Below, in pieces: positions 8,061 to 15,872 of a stretch of DNA of 49,032 nucleotides; the first letter of the stretch is position 1, and each line of letters starts with the position of its first letter. Source of the DNA: Actinomycetota bacterium (lineage in GTDB: Bacteria > Actinomycetota > Acidimicrobiia > Acidimicrobiales > GCA-2861595); assembly GCA_002861595.1 (NCBI GenBank), contig PJQG01000035.1:6322-55353 (forward strand). The letters are read 5' to 3'. The notes below the pieces were generated by a model. It saw only the letters and a program-made list of their open reading frames with translations, ran no database searches and had not been told where the DNA came from. Position numbers and translations under genes: made by a program.

Positions 8061-9128
8061 ATGCCAGACGCCCAGGACCGGCTCGAGGTGGACCTGGACT
8101 GGCGTTCGGTGCTGGTGTTCCTCGCCGCCTTCAGCGCTCTGGTCGCCCTCACAGGTCTTGCTCGCGCCATCCCCCGCACCATCACCGCGGTGGCGGTGGC
8201 CACCCTTCTGGCCCTGGCCCTCAACCCCCTGGTGGCGCTGGTCGAGCGCCGGCTCCGCCTCGCTCGCCCGCCGGCGGTCGCCGTCGTGGCCACCGTCGCG
8301 GCTGTCGTCGTCGCTGCTCTCGCCCTTCTCCTCGTCCCGCCTGCCGTGCGCCAGGCCGGCGCCCTCGGGCGGGAGCTGCCGGCCGTGGTCGCCGACCTCG
8401 AGGACCTCCCGGTGGTGGGCGACGACCTGGCCGAGGCCGGCGCCCCCCGGAAGGTGGAGGCGTGGATCCGCGAGCTGCCACAGCGCCTCGCGGTCGACGC
8501 CAGCCCACTGCGCCGGGTGGCCCGCTCGGTGGCCGGCGGGCTGGCCACGGCGGTGCTCACCCTGCTCCTCGCCTTCACCCTGCTCCTCGACGGCGGGCGC
8601 CTCCTGCGGGGCGCCCGGAGGCTCGTGCCCCGGGCCCGGCGGCCAAGAGCGGAACGCGTGGCGGTGCTGGCCTACAGCGTGGTCGGGCGCTACGTCGCCG
8701 GCTCGCTCCTGGTCGCGGGGGTTGCCGGGCTGGTGGTGCTGGCCGCGGGCCTCGTGCTCGGCGTGCCCCTCACCCCACTGGCCGCCGCCTGGGTGGCGGT
8801 GTGGGACCTGGTGCCGCAGATCGGCGGCGCCGCCGGCGGCATCCCGTTCGTCCTTCTCGGCGTCACCCAGGGCGCGGGAACCGGTCTGGCCTGCGCCGCG
8901 CTGTTCCTGGTCTACCTGCAGATCGAGAACCACGTGCTCGGGCCGCTCCTCGTGGGCCAGGCCGTCAAGCTCTCGCCCCCGGCGACCATGACCGCCGCAC
9001 TGGTCGGTGTGTCGGCGGGTGGCGTGGTGGGCGCGCTGCTGGCCGTCCCCGTCGTGGGGGCTGCCAAGGCCATCTATCTCGAACTGCGCCCCGAACCGGC
9101 GCCCGTGCCCGCTCCGGCGCGGTCGTGA
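8061..9128 (+). CDS. AI-2E family transporter (permease), second of a divergent pair
   Basis: Membrane protein of 355 residues, paralogous to the divergent gene on the other side of the shared promoter. Hydrophobic segments include VLVFLAAFSALVALTGLA, ITAVAVATLLALALNPLVALV and AVAVVATVAAVVVAALALLL. A soluble helical stretch follows, then the C-terminal bundle with AAWVAVWDLVPQIGGAAGGIPFVLLGV and IENHVLGPLLVGQAVKLSPP, the conserved permease signature. Transport substrate is unknown. The short cytosolic N-terminus (MPDAQDRLEVDLDW) and ATG 8061 fit the leaderless -10 TACAGT at 8046-8051. The stop overlaps the RNase D start by 4 bp (GTGA), so the two are probably translated together. Confidence 0.87.
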   Translation: MPDAQDRLEVDLDWRSVLVFLAAFSALVALTGLARAIPRTITAVAVATLLALALNPLVALVERRLRLARPPAVAVVATVAAVVVAALALLLVPPAVRQAGALGRELPAVVADLEDLPVVGDDLAEAGAPRKVEAWIRELPQRLAVDASPLRRVARSVAGGLATAVLTLLLAFTLLLDGGRLLRGARRLVPRARRPRAERVAVLAYSVVGRYVAGSLLVAGVAGLVVLAAGLVLGVPLTPLAAAWVAVWDLVPQIGGAAGGIPFVLLGVTQGAGTGLACAALFLVYLQIENHVLGPLLVGQAVKLSPPATMTAALVGVSAGGVVGALLAVPVVGAAKAIYLELRPEPAPVPAPARS

Positions 9129-10297
9129 CGCCAGGAAAGAGCCTTGCCTCGACGCCGGCATGGGTCGACGAGGAGCGCCGGTTCCACGACGTCGTCGCCG
9201 AGGTGGCGGAGGCGGCGGCGTACGGCATCGACACCGAGTTCCACCGGGAGCGCACCTACTACCCCCAGCTGGCCCTTCTCCAGATCGCCTGGCCGGGCGG
9301 CCTGGCCCTGGTCGACCCTCTGGCCCTCGACATCGCGCCCTTGGCCACGGTGCTCGAGGGCGGCGGCACGGCCGTGGTCCATGCCGCCGACCAGGACCTC
9401 GAGGTGTTGCTGCGGGCCTGCGGTGTTCTTCCCCGCCGGTTGTTCGACACTCAGCGGGCGGCCGGGTTCCTCGGGTTCTCCACCCCGTCGCTGCAGACCC
9501 TGGTGGAGCAGATCCTGGGTCGCCGCCTCCCCAAGGGCGACCGCCTCACGGACTGGACGAAGCGCCCGCTCACCACCGAGCAGCAGGCCTACGCCGCGGC
9601 CGACGTGGCCTACCTGCTGGAGCTGCACGCGACGATCAGCGAGCGGCTCGCGGCGCGAGGGCGCCTGGCCTGGGCCGAGGTGGAGTGCGAGGAGCTGCGG
9701 GTGCAGGCCCGCTCGGACCAGGACCCGGCGACGGCGTGGTGGCGACTCAAGGCCTCCCGGTCACTGCGAGGCACGTCGCGTGGGGTGGCCCAGGAGGTGG
9801 CGGCATGGCGCGAGCGGCGCGCCGCCGAGCTCGACATCCCGCCCCGCTTCGTGCTCGCCGACCTCGCCCTGGCCTCGATCGCCCAGCGTCCGCCCCGCAG
9901 CCGCGAGGAGCTGGTCGCCGTCCGGGGCCTCGACGGCCGCAACCTCAAGGGGAACCTGGCGGCGGAGGTGATGGCTGCGGTGGCGCGGGGCAAGGAGCTG
10001 GCCGAGGCCGAGCTCATGCGCCCTCCCTCCGAGGAGCAGCTGGAGCGCACGCTGCGCCCGGCGGTGACGCTGGTGTCGGCGTGGGTGGGCCAGCTGGCCG
10101 CCGATCTGGAGATCGACGCCGCCCTCCTGGCCAATCGCGCCGACCTGCAGGCCTACCTGCGCCACGATCCCGACGCCCGCCTGGCCACGGGCTGGCGCCA
10201 CGAGTTGGTGGGCGAGCCGGTGGGGCGCCTGGTCGAGGGCAAGGCCGCGCTGGCCTTCGACGGCGACAAGCTGGTCCTGGAGGACCGCCTGCGCTAG
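9125..10297 (+). CDS. rnd: Ribonuclease D (DEDDy 3'-5' exoribonuclease with HRDC domain)
   Basis: 3'-5' exoribonuclease that trims structured RNA such as tRNA precursors. It has 390 residues, close to the family norm. The DEDD nuclease domain shows exo I GIDTEFHRERTYYP (Asp and Glu ligands), exo II VVHAADQDLEVL and exo III YAAADVAYLLEL, which fits the Tyr-containing DEDDy class. The C-terminal half carries an HRDC domain (WRERRAAELDIPPRFVLADLALASIA ... LVAVRGLDGRNLKGN) that helps bind RNA. GTG 9125 overlaps the permease stop by 4 bp. The longer frame open to 8462 is antisense-like noise inside the permease gene. A hairpin at 10324-10349 follows. Confidence 0.92.
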   Translation: MTPGKSLASTPAWVDEERRFHDVVAEVAEAAAYGIDTEFHRERTYYPQLALLQIAWPGGLALVDPLALDIAPLATVLEGGGTAVVHAADQDLEVLLRACGVLPRRLFDTQRAAGFLGFSTPSLQTLVEQILGRRLPKGDRLTDWTKRPLTTEQQAYAAADVAYLLELHATISERLAARGRLAWAEVECEELRVQARSDQDPATAWWRLKASRSLRGTSRGVAQEVAAWRERRAAELDIPPRFVLADLALASIAQRPPRSREELVAVRGLDGRNLKGNLAAEVMAAVARGKELAEAELMRPPSEEQLERTLRPAVTLVSAWVGQLAADLEIDAALLANRADLQAYLRHDPDARLATGWRHELVGEPVGRLVEGKAALAFDGDKLVLEDRLR

Positions 10298-10323
10298 TCC
10301 GCCCTGCGGGTCGTCACCGGGGG

Positions 10324-10349
10324 AGCCGAGCGGGCGACCGCGCTCGGCT
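10324..10349. terminator. Hairpin between convergent genes, possible bidirectional terminator
   Basis: A perfect 9-bp stem (AGCCGAGCG at 10324-10332, CGCTCGGCT at 10341-10349) with an 8-nt loop lies in the 60-bp gap between convergent rnd and the 79-residue minus-strand gene. There is no T-tract on either side, as is common in high-GC actinobacteria, so terminator function is inferred from position and stem only. Confidence 0.5.
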
Positions 10350-10357
10350 GCTGTCGG

Positions 10358-10597
10358 TCACCCACTCCTTGTCGGGCCCGGCTTCGGGCGTAGGTCGATG
10401 CGCAGGGTCAGCACCCCGTCGGCGAGGACGCCCTCGGCGTCGCCCAGCATGGCGTAGTCCATGTAGTCGACCTTGGCCTGTTCGATGAACCGCTTGCGGT
10501 CCGGCCCCTCCACCGGAGGCACACCGCGGCTGCGCACGGCATTGGCCCGCTCCTTGAAGCGCTCGATCAGGGCGTCCACGTCGAAGTCGTCGGCCAT
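10358..10597 (-). CDS. Small conserved-looking acidic/basic protein of unknown function
   Basis: Hypothetical protein of 79 residues. The N-terminus is helical and charged (MADDFDVDALIERFKERANAVRSRGVPP), followed by GPDRKRFIEQAKVDYMDYAMLGDAEG and a short hydrophobic strand VLTLRIDLRP. No membrane segment, signal or metal motif is present. I do not recognise the family. ATG 10597 is preferred over the longer frame because TAGGGT at 10605-10610 (minus) lies exactly 7 nt upstream, a textbook leaderless start, and codon third positions are GC-rich as in neighbours. It diverges from the next gene across 73 nt that also contain a plus-strand TAGCAT box. Confidence 0.65.
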   Translation of the reverse strand: MADDFDVDALIERFKERANAVRSRGVPPVEGPDRKRFIEQAKVDYMDYAMLGDAEGVLADGVLTLRIDLRPKPGPTRSG

Positions 10598-10604
10598 GGG
10601 TGGA

Positions 10605-10633
10605 ACCCTAACGTCGTCGCCATCGGGTAGCAT
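10605..10633. promoter_or_regulatory. Divergent promoter region for two small genes
   Basis: The minus-strand -10 TAGGGT (10610 to 10605) is 7 nt from ATG 10597. A plus-strand TAGCAT (10628-10633) would give a leader of about 30 nt for the gene at 10671, which has a Shine-Dalgarno-like GGGGAG at about 10659-10664. Confidence 0.45.
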
Positions 10634-10670
10634 GGCCTTTCTCAGGCCTTTGTCTCAGGGGAGCGTTCAC

Positions 10671-10910
10671 GTGAAGAAGGGGCGGCACCGGCGGTTCGAA
10701 GAGGCTCGTGCGTTCAAGCTGCGCCCGGCGGAGCTTCCACCCGAGCCGTGCGCCGAGTGCGGCGCGGATCCCGAGGACGATCACGCCTCATGGTGCCTGG
10801 CCACCGAGGACCTGGCCACGGACGAGTCCGACGGCGGTGAGCTAATCACGGCCGCGGACCCACAGGACGGGGGCGGTCCCGGCCAGGGCCACGCCACGGG
10901 TACCTCCTGA
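10671..10910 (+). CDS. Small cysteine-containing protein, possible zinc-binding
   Basis: Hypothetical protein of 79 residues. It starts with a basic stretch (MKKGRHRRFEEARAFKLRP) and has CAECGADPEDDHASWC, a CxxC with a third Cys spaced like a small zinc knuckle, followed by an acidic and Gly-rich tail that looks disordered. No family is recognised. GTG 10671 is chosen because GGGGAG lies about 7 nt upstream; an in-frame ATG at 10632 would extend it by 13 residues. The following gene begins 9 nt after the stop, so they may be co-transcribed. Metal binding is an inference from the Cys spacing alone. Confidence 0.55.
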   Translation: MKKGRHRRFEEARAFKLRPAELPPEPCAECGADPEDDHASWCLATEDLATDESDGGELITAADPQDGGGPGQGHATGTS

Positions 10911-10918
10911 ACGCTCCT

Positions 10919-12133
10919 GTGCCGCGGCGGGGGGTGGAACCGGTGAGGCGCGCTGGCGCTCCGCAACAACTGCGGCTGCTGCGTGGCGTCGTTGCCCTCC
11001 TGCTCGTCGTGGGCACGGCCAAGCTCAGCACTCACGACCGCGACCTGGGGCCGGCACCGGCGGTCGCCGCCGCCGGAGCCCTGCCGCTGCCGCTCCCCTC
11101 CCCGGAACCGCCGACAACGGAGGCGCCCACCACCGTCGCCCCGGAGCCCGTGAGCGCTCCCACCACGGCCACTGTGGCGCCTCCGCCGGCGCCCTCCACG
11201 ACTGCCGCCACGGTCCGTCCCCGGCGCCCGACGACCACTGCGGCGTCGCCGCCGCCCGCCCCGGCCACCACCGCGCCGGCACGGGCGCCACTGAACGTGC
11301 CTCTGCTTGGCGCGCCGGCGACGGCCGACGGGGTCGCGCCCTACCGCGGCCTCGGCACCTGGGTGGATGTCTACGACTGGAGCAACACCTTCACGAACGG
11401 GCGGCCCACCACCACGCCGGCCGACGTCGACCGCATGGCCGAAGCGGGCGTGCAAACCCTCTACATCCAGGCGTCCAAGCACGACGCCCCCTCCGACGTG
11501 CTCGAGCCCGAGCTGCTCCAGGCCTACATCGACCGGGCTCGCAGCCGCGGCCTGAAGGTGGTCGCCTGGTACCTGCCCACTCTCGTGGACGTGGGCCGTG
11601 ACCTGCAACGCCTGAGGGCCGTCGCCGCCCTGCCCGGCCTCGACGGCCTCGGCGTCGACATCGAGGCCAGGAACGTCGGCGACGTGAACGAGCGCAACCG
11701 GCGTCTGATCGAGCTCAGCTCCGCCCTTCGCCAGTCGCTTCCCGGGCGGACCATCTCGGCCATCGTCCTGCCTCCGGTGGTCCTCGAGGTCATCAACCCC
11801 AACTTCTGGCCCAACTTCCCCTACCGCGAGATCGCCCCGTCCTACGACCTGTGGATGACGATGGGCTACTGGACCAACCGCAAGGCCGACTCGGGTTATC
11901 GCGAGGCCTACCGCTACACGAGGGAGAACGTCGACCGCCTGCGGGCCAACCTGGGCCAGCCCCAGGCACTCGTGCACCCCATCGGCGGGATCGGGGACGC
12001 CACCAGCGCCGATGACGTGGAGGCCTTCAAGCGCGCTGTGGCCGACACCGGCGGCATCGGCGGGAGCCTCTACGACTGGCGCACCACCGCCGCCGGCCTC
12101 TGGCCCGCCCTCCGCGGCTTCCGCAGCGGTTGA
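10919..12133 (+). CDS. Membrane-anchored, TIM-barrel-like glycosyl hydrolase-type protein
   Basis: Predicted exported protein of up to 404 residues. A basic N-terminus is followed by one hydrophobic segment (LLRGVVALLLVVGTAKL) acting as signal or anchor, then an 85-residue Pro/Thr/Ala linker. The C-terminal domain (about 135-404) has the rhythm of a beta/alpha barrel: GLGTWVDVYDWS, VQTLYIQASKH, LKVVAWYLPTL, LDGLGVDIEAR, TISAIVLPP, YDLWMTMGYW, LVHPIGGIGD and GGSLYDWRT. This resembles uncharacterised glycoside-hydrolase-like proteins acting on the cell envelope, but I cannot name catalytic residues. GTG 10919 is the longest start; GTG 10943 has a better G-rich upstream stretch and gives a shorter N-terminus. 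Confidence 0.65.
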   Translation: MPRRGVEPVRRAGAPQQLRLLRGVVALLLVVGTAKLSTHDRDLGPAPAVAAAGALPLPLPSPEPPTTEAPTTVAPEPVSAPTTATVAPPPAPSTTAATVRPRRPTTTAASPPPAPATTAPARAPLNVPLLGAPATADGVAPYRGLGTWVDVYDWSNTFTNGRPTTTPADVDRMAEAGVQTLYIQASKHDAPSDVLEPELLQAYIDRARSRGLKVVAWYLPTLVDVGRDLQRLRAVAALPGLDGLGVDIEARNVGDVNERNRRLIELSSALRQSLPGRTISAIVLPPVVLEVINPNFWPNFPYREIAPSYDLWMTMGYWTNRKADSGYREAYRYTRENVDRLRANLGQPQALVHPIGGIGDATSADDVEAFKRAVADTGGIGGSLYDWRTTAAGLWPALRGFRSG

Positions 12134-12155
12134 GGACGCCCGAGTCGCCGCCGGC

Positions 12156-12884
12156 TCAGCGCCTGACGGCGGGGTGGGGGAGCGGCGTCCCCGAAGCGGT
12201 GCGGGCCTGCAGGTACTCCACCAGACGGTCATAGACCCGCGGTCCGACCATGGCCACCAGCTCGTCGCGCATGGCCAGGTACACCGGCTGGTGGCCGACG
12301 AAGGCATCGGGCGCCTCCGTGCACCACCAGTGGAAGTCGGAGCCGCCGGCGCCCCAGTGGCGGCGGTCCCACTGGTGGATGGTGGAGGTGACGTGGCCGT
12401 CGCCGTCGTCGCTGTCCTCCCGGCGCAGCGGCAGCTGCCAGCACACGTCGGGCTTGAGCTCGAGGGGCGCCTGGCCCCGCTCGAGGGCAGCCCGGTGCAG
12501 GGCGCAGCCGGGGCCGGCGGCAAAGCCGGGACGGTTGAGGAACACGCACGCATCCTGGACCAGGCGGGTCGTGCGCTCGCCGGCACGGCTGGTCTTGGTC
12601 ACCCCCCGGCGCAGACCCTGGGCCCGGAACTGCCACTGCTCGGCGGTGAGCGTGGCCGCCGCCGCCTCCACCCGGGCCACGTCGTCGTCGCCCGTGAAGT
12701 GCGCGCCGTAGGAGCAGCAGCCCTGGACCCGCTCGGCCGCCGGGCCGGTGAGCACGCCCTGGCAACCCTGGGTGAAGATGCACCTCCAGCTACTGAGCAG
12801 GAAGGTGACGTCGAACACCCAGGTCCGCTCCTCCTCGTCGTCCTCGAAGCTCACCAGCTCGTGGGCGGTGGCGGGCACGGTCAT
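12156..12884 (-). CDS. DUF3109-like cysteine-rich protein (YkgJ/UPF0153 type)
   Basis: Protein of 242 residues with many conserved-looking cysteines: CIFTQGC, then GCCSYG, DACVFLN, GCALHRAALERG and PDVCWQLPLR. The order CC ... C.F ... GCALHRA ... C..LPLR matches the pattern of DUF3109/YkgJ-like proteins, thought to hold a zinc or iron-sulfur cluster; the assignment is by pattern memory. No signal peptide or membrane segment is visible, so it is probably cytosolic. ATG 12884 overlaps the stop of the upstream dipeptidase gene by 4 bp (ATGA), which fixes the start; a second ATG lies 9 nt further upstream. Function, and any relation to peptide degradation, is unknown. Confidence 0.55.
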   Translation of the reverse strand: MTVPATAHELVSFEDDEEERTWVFDVTFLLSSWRCIFTQGCQGVLTGPAAERVQGCCSYGAHFTGDDDVARVEAAAATLTAEQWQFRAQGLRRGVTKTSRAGERTTRLVQDACVFLNRPGFAAGPGCALHRAALERGQAPLELKPDVCWQLPLRREDSDDGDGHVTSTIHQWDRRHWGAGGSDFHWWCTEAPDAFVGHQPVYLAMRDELVAMVGPRVYDRLVEYLQARTASGTPLPHPAVRR

Positions 12885-14260
12885 GGGCGCCATCTCCCCA
12901 GCTCCAACCACAGCTCGGCGGCGGCGAGGATGCCTTTCCAGAACTGGTCCATGACCAGGCGCTCGTCCGGCGCATGGAACCGGTCGTCGGGCAGGCCCAC
13001 ACCGAGGTAGAGGACAGGTGCCTCCAGCACCCGGCCCAGCGCCTCCTCGGGGCCGCTGCCGCCCTCGCGGGTGAACAGCGGCGCCGCCCCCCACACCCGC
13101 TCGACGGCGCGGCACAGCGCAGCGACGGCGGGGTGGCCGGCCGGGGTGAGGGCGGGGGCGACGGCGCCCAGCGGCGTGATCTCGCAGTGCACGCCGTCGG
13201 GGACCTGTCGCGCCAGCCAGCGGCGGAAGGCATGGGCGACCTTGGCCGGGTCCTGGTCGGCGACCAGGCGGAAGGTCACCTTGGCGTTGGCCGAGGCGGG
13301 GACGACCGTCTTGACGCCGTCGCCCGCGTAGCCGCCGCTGAAGCCGACCACGTCGCAGGTGGGGCGGGCCCAGACTCGCTCCAGAGTCGTGCGTCCGGCC
13401 TCGCCGGCCAGGCACTGCACGCCGGCCTTGGCCTTCCAGTCGTCGTCGTCGAAGGGCAGCAGGCGCAGGGAGGCTTCCTCGGCCTCGGTGAGAGGGCGCA
13501 CATCTTCGTAGAAGCCGGGGAGGGTGACCCGGCCGTCAGCGTCGTGGAGGGCGCTCACCATGGCGGCGAGCAGGTGCACCGGGTTGGGGACCGAGCCGCC
13601 GAAGCTGCCCGAGTGGAGATCAGACGTGGCAGTGCGGACGACGACATCGAAGGCGACGAGGCCCCGCATCCCCATGCACACCGAGGGGACGTCCGGTGCC
13701 CACATGGTGGTGTCGGAAACGACCACAGCGTCGCAGCGCAACCGCTCTCGCTCGGCGTGCAGGAGGGCCTCGAAATGGGGGCTGCCCACCTCCTCCTCGC
13801 CCTCGACGAGGAACTTGAGGTTCACCGGCAGCCGTCCGTCGCGGCGCAGCAGGCCGCGGGCCGCCTCGATCTCGTAGAGCACCTGGCCCTTGTCGTCGAC
13901 GGCGCCACGCGCCCGGCACTCGCCGTCGACCATCGCCGGCTCGAACGGCGCCGACGTCCACGCCTCCTCCGGGTCGACGGGCTGCACGTCGTGGTGGCCG
14001 TACACCACGACAGTGGGCGCGCCCTCGCCGGCGTGCAGCCAGTCTCCGTAGACGCTCGGCGCGCCGGCGGTCTCGAGCACCTCCACGTGCTCCAGCCCCG
14101 CCTCCTCGAGCAGGCCGGCGACGAAGCGGGCGGAGCGGGCCACGTCGGCGGCGCGGCCGGGATGGGCTGAGATCGAAGGGATGCGCAGCCAGTCGAACAG
14201 CGTGCCGACGATACGCTCCCGTTCGCCGTCCACGTAGGCGGCCAAGGCCAGCTCGCTCAT
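12881..14260 (-). CDS. M20 family metallo-dipeptidase
   Basis: Zinc-dependent dipeptidase or aminoacylase-type hydrolase of 459 residues, the usual size for dipeptidases of the M20 clan. Metal ligands are visible in order: VVVYGHHDVQP (His), CRARGAVDDKGQ (bridging Asp), VEGEEEVGSPH (catalytic Glu and ligand), VVSDTTMW (Asp) and DDRFHAPDE (His). The dimerisation lid lies between (about 200-320). It is cytosolic, with no signal. ATG 14260 has TAGCGT at 14270-14275 (minus), 9 nt upstream, consistent with leaderless initiation. The stop overlaps the start of the cysteine-rich gene, so the two form one unit. Exact substrate is not predictable. Confidence 0.9.
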   Translation of the reverse strand: MSELALAAYVDGERERIVGTLFDWLRIPSISAHPGRAADVARSARFVAGLLEEAGLEHVEVLETAGAPSVYGDWLHAGEGAPTVVVYGHHDVQPVDPEEAWTSAPFEPAMVDGECRARGAVDDKGQVLYEIEAARGLLRRDGRLPVNLKFLVEGEEEVGSPHFEALLHAERERLRCDAVVVSDTTMWAPDVPSVCMGMRGLVAFDVVVRTATSDLHSGSFGGSVPNPVHLLAAMVSALHDADGRVTLPGFYEDVRPLTEAEEASLRLLPFDDDDWKAKAGVQCLAGEAGRTTLERVWARPTCDVVGFSGGYAGDGVKTVVPASANAKVTFRLVADQDPAKVAHAFRRWLARQVPDGVHCEITPLGAVAPALTPAGHPAVAALCRAVERVWGAAPLFTREGGSGPEEALGRVLEAPVLYLGVGLPDDRFHAPDERLVMDQFWKGILAAAELWLELGRWRP

Positions 14261-14303
14261 CGGGAGCCGACGCTACCGCCCCGCGCGCGCGAGGCTGGGC
14301 GCG

Positions 14304-14501
14304 ATGGCCACTGAGCTCGACGACCTGCGCCAGCGGCTGGAGGCCATCTCCGACGAGCTCGGCGACCTGGCGCTCGACCGCCTCCGCGCCGCGCTCGACG
14401 GAGCTGGGGGCGACCCTGCCGGCGAGGAGCGCCGCCTCACCCGGGCCCGGCGGGCCGTGGACAAGGCGACCGCTCTGCTCCGCCAGGCTGACGAGGTTTG
14501 A
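14304..14501 (+). CDS. Small coiled-coil protein of unknown function
   Basis: Hypothetical protein of 65 residues, almost wholly helical and charged: MATELDDLRQRLEAISDELG with heptad-like Leu spacing, then a short Gly/Ala loop and a second helix RRLTRARRAVDKATALLRQADEV. It looks like a helical hairpin. ATG 14304 is the only sensible start. It diverges from the dipeptidase and ends with a TGA that lies inside a TTGAC-CTA-GTCAA palindrome (14498-14510). No Shine-Dalgarno is evident. I do not recognise a family, and it could be a chance ORF, although third-position GC bias fits a gene. Confidence 0.5.
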   Translation: MATELDDLRQRLEAISDELGDLALDRLRAALDGAGGDPAGEERRLTRARRAVDKATALLRQADEV

Positions 14502-14645
14502 CCTAGTCAATCCTCAAGGCCCAGCCGAAACGAGCCGAGAGAACCGGAGGCCCTCTGCGACCCTGCGGCGGGCTCGGCGGTAGGGGGGGTCGACGTTTTC
14601 TTGCACACACCCACGCAGCGCCTGACACGGCGTCGTTCTGTACCG
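14502..14645. other. Intergenic region upstream of the GGDEF-EAL gene
   Basis: 144 bases. It begins within the TTGAC-CTA-GTCAA palindrome at 14498-14510 and is less GC-rich than its surroundings in places. It must hold the promoter of the downstream gene, but no convincing TANNNT box at leaderless spacing is seen. No open frame here looks coding. Confidence 0.4.
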
Positions 14646-15809
14646 GTGAGCCGCTACGTCGCCGGCGTCACCGTTCCCGGCTGGCTGCTGCTGGGTGTGA
14701 TCCTCGTCCACGAGCTGTCGGGCAGCGTCGAATGGCGGGTGCCCGAGCTCCTGGTCTTCTCTGTCTTCATCGTCCTCGGGGAGTTGCGGCCGATCAAGAT
14801 CCAGCGGGGGAGCGAGCAGGAGGAGATCGTCACCTCGGCCACCTTCACCTTCGCGATGCTGCTCGTGTCCGGTCTGGCCGCCGCCGTCGTGGTGCGCACG
14901 CTCGTCGCCCTCCTGCCCGCGCTCCTCGGCCGCAAGCCCTGGTGGAAGGCCGCCTTCAACGCCGCCCGGTACACCGTCTCCCTCGGCGCCGCCGGCGGGG
15001 TCCTCGCCCTGATCTCGGAGCTACCCCGCACCGGCCAGCCGCTCTTCCTGATCTCGGACCTCCCCCTCATCGGCGTCGGCGCTCTGGTGTTCTTCTTCGT
15101 CAACAACATGGTCACCGGGACGGCGCTTGCGTTCGCGCACGAGAGGCGGGTGGTCGCGTACCTCCGAAGCGACTTCGCGTTCCAGGCCACGACCTCGGCG
15201 GTCATGCTGGCGCTGTCGCCCGTCGTGCTCGTGTGCGCCGAGCGCAGCCTGTGGCTGGTGCCCCTCATCGCTCTGCCCGTGGCGGCCGTCCATGCCAGCA
15301 CCTCCGTCGGCCTGGAGAAGCACCAGGCCCTCCGCGACGCCCTCACCAACCTGCCCAACCGGCGGCTGTTCCGCGACCGGGTGGAGCAGGCCCTTCTGGC
15401 CGCCCGCCGCTCCAAGGAGCCTCTCGGGGTGATGATCATCGACCTCGACCGGTTCAAGGAGGTCAACGACACCCTGGGGCACCACATCGGCGACCTCGTG
15501 CTCCAACACGTTGCTGTTCGCCTGCAGTCGACGCTCCGCGAGGGCGACACCATCGCGCGCCTGGGTGGGGACGAGTTCGCCATCCTGCTGCCGGCGGTGA
15601 CCGGTGAGGGAGGGGCCAGTCATGTGGCCGACAAGCTGCTCCGGGCCCTGGAGGAGCCCTTTCTGCTCACCGGCTGGAGCTTCGACGTCGAGGCCAGCAT
15701 CGGGATCGCCGTGTACCCCGCTCACGGCGAGGACGTCGACTCGCTGCTGCAACGGGCCGACGTGGCGATGTACGTGGCCAAGGAGGCCCGCACCGGCCAC
15801 GAGGTGTAA
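14646..15809 (+). CDS. Membrane GGDEF protein, N-terminal half of a GGDEF-EAL protein ended by in-frame TAA
   Basis: About 387 residues from GTG 14646 (TTG 14601 is an alternative). The first 210 residues contain about six to seven membrane segments, for example GWLLLGVILVHEL, LLVFSVFIVLGEL, FTFAMLLVSGLAAAVVV, GVGALVFFFVNNMVTG and WLVPLIALPVAAVHAS, a sensor module. A diguanylate cyclase domain follows, with DALTNLPNRRLF, DLDRFKEVNDTLGHHIGD and the intact active site RLGGDEFAILLP, so cyclic-di-GMP synthesis is possible. The domain ends normally at VAMYVAKEARTGHEV and then meets TAA at 15807-15809. The frame continues without interruption as SAERDRHSPRR into the EAL domain, so TAA replaces the TAC/TAT (Tyr) expected at residue 388. 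Confidence 0.85.
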   Translation: MSRYVAGVTVPGWLLLGVILVHELSGSVEWRVPELLVFSVFIVLGELRPIKIQRGSEQEEIVTSATFTFAMLLVSGLAAAVVVRTLVALLPALLGRKPWWKAAFNAARYTVSLGAAGGVLALISELPRTGQPLFLISDLPLIGVGALVFFFVNNMVTGTALAFAHERRVVAYLRSDFAFQATTSAVMLALSPVVLVCAERSLWLVPLIALPVAAVHASTSVGLEKHQALRDALTNLPNRRLFRDRVEQALLAARRSKEPLGVMIIDLDRFKEVNDTLGHHIGDLVLQHVAVRLQSTLREGDTIARLGGDEFAILLPAVTGEGGASHVADKLLRALEEPFLLTGWSFDVEASIGIAVYPAHGEDVDSLLQRADVAMYVAKEARTGHEV

Positions 15810-15872
15810 AGCGCCGAACGCGACCGTCACAGCCCCCGACGGCTGTCGCTGCTGGGCGACCTGCGCAAGGCG

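Noticed and set aside
15807-15809. Evolved split of GGDEF and EAL into two independent genes
   Set aside because: The second half lacks a Shine-Dalgarno and loses the first residues of its domain, so readthrough, recent mutation or error is likelier.
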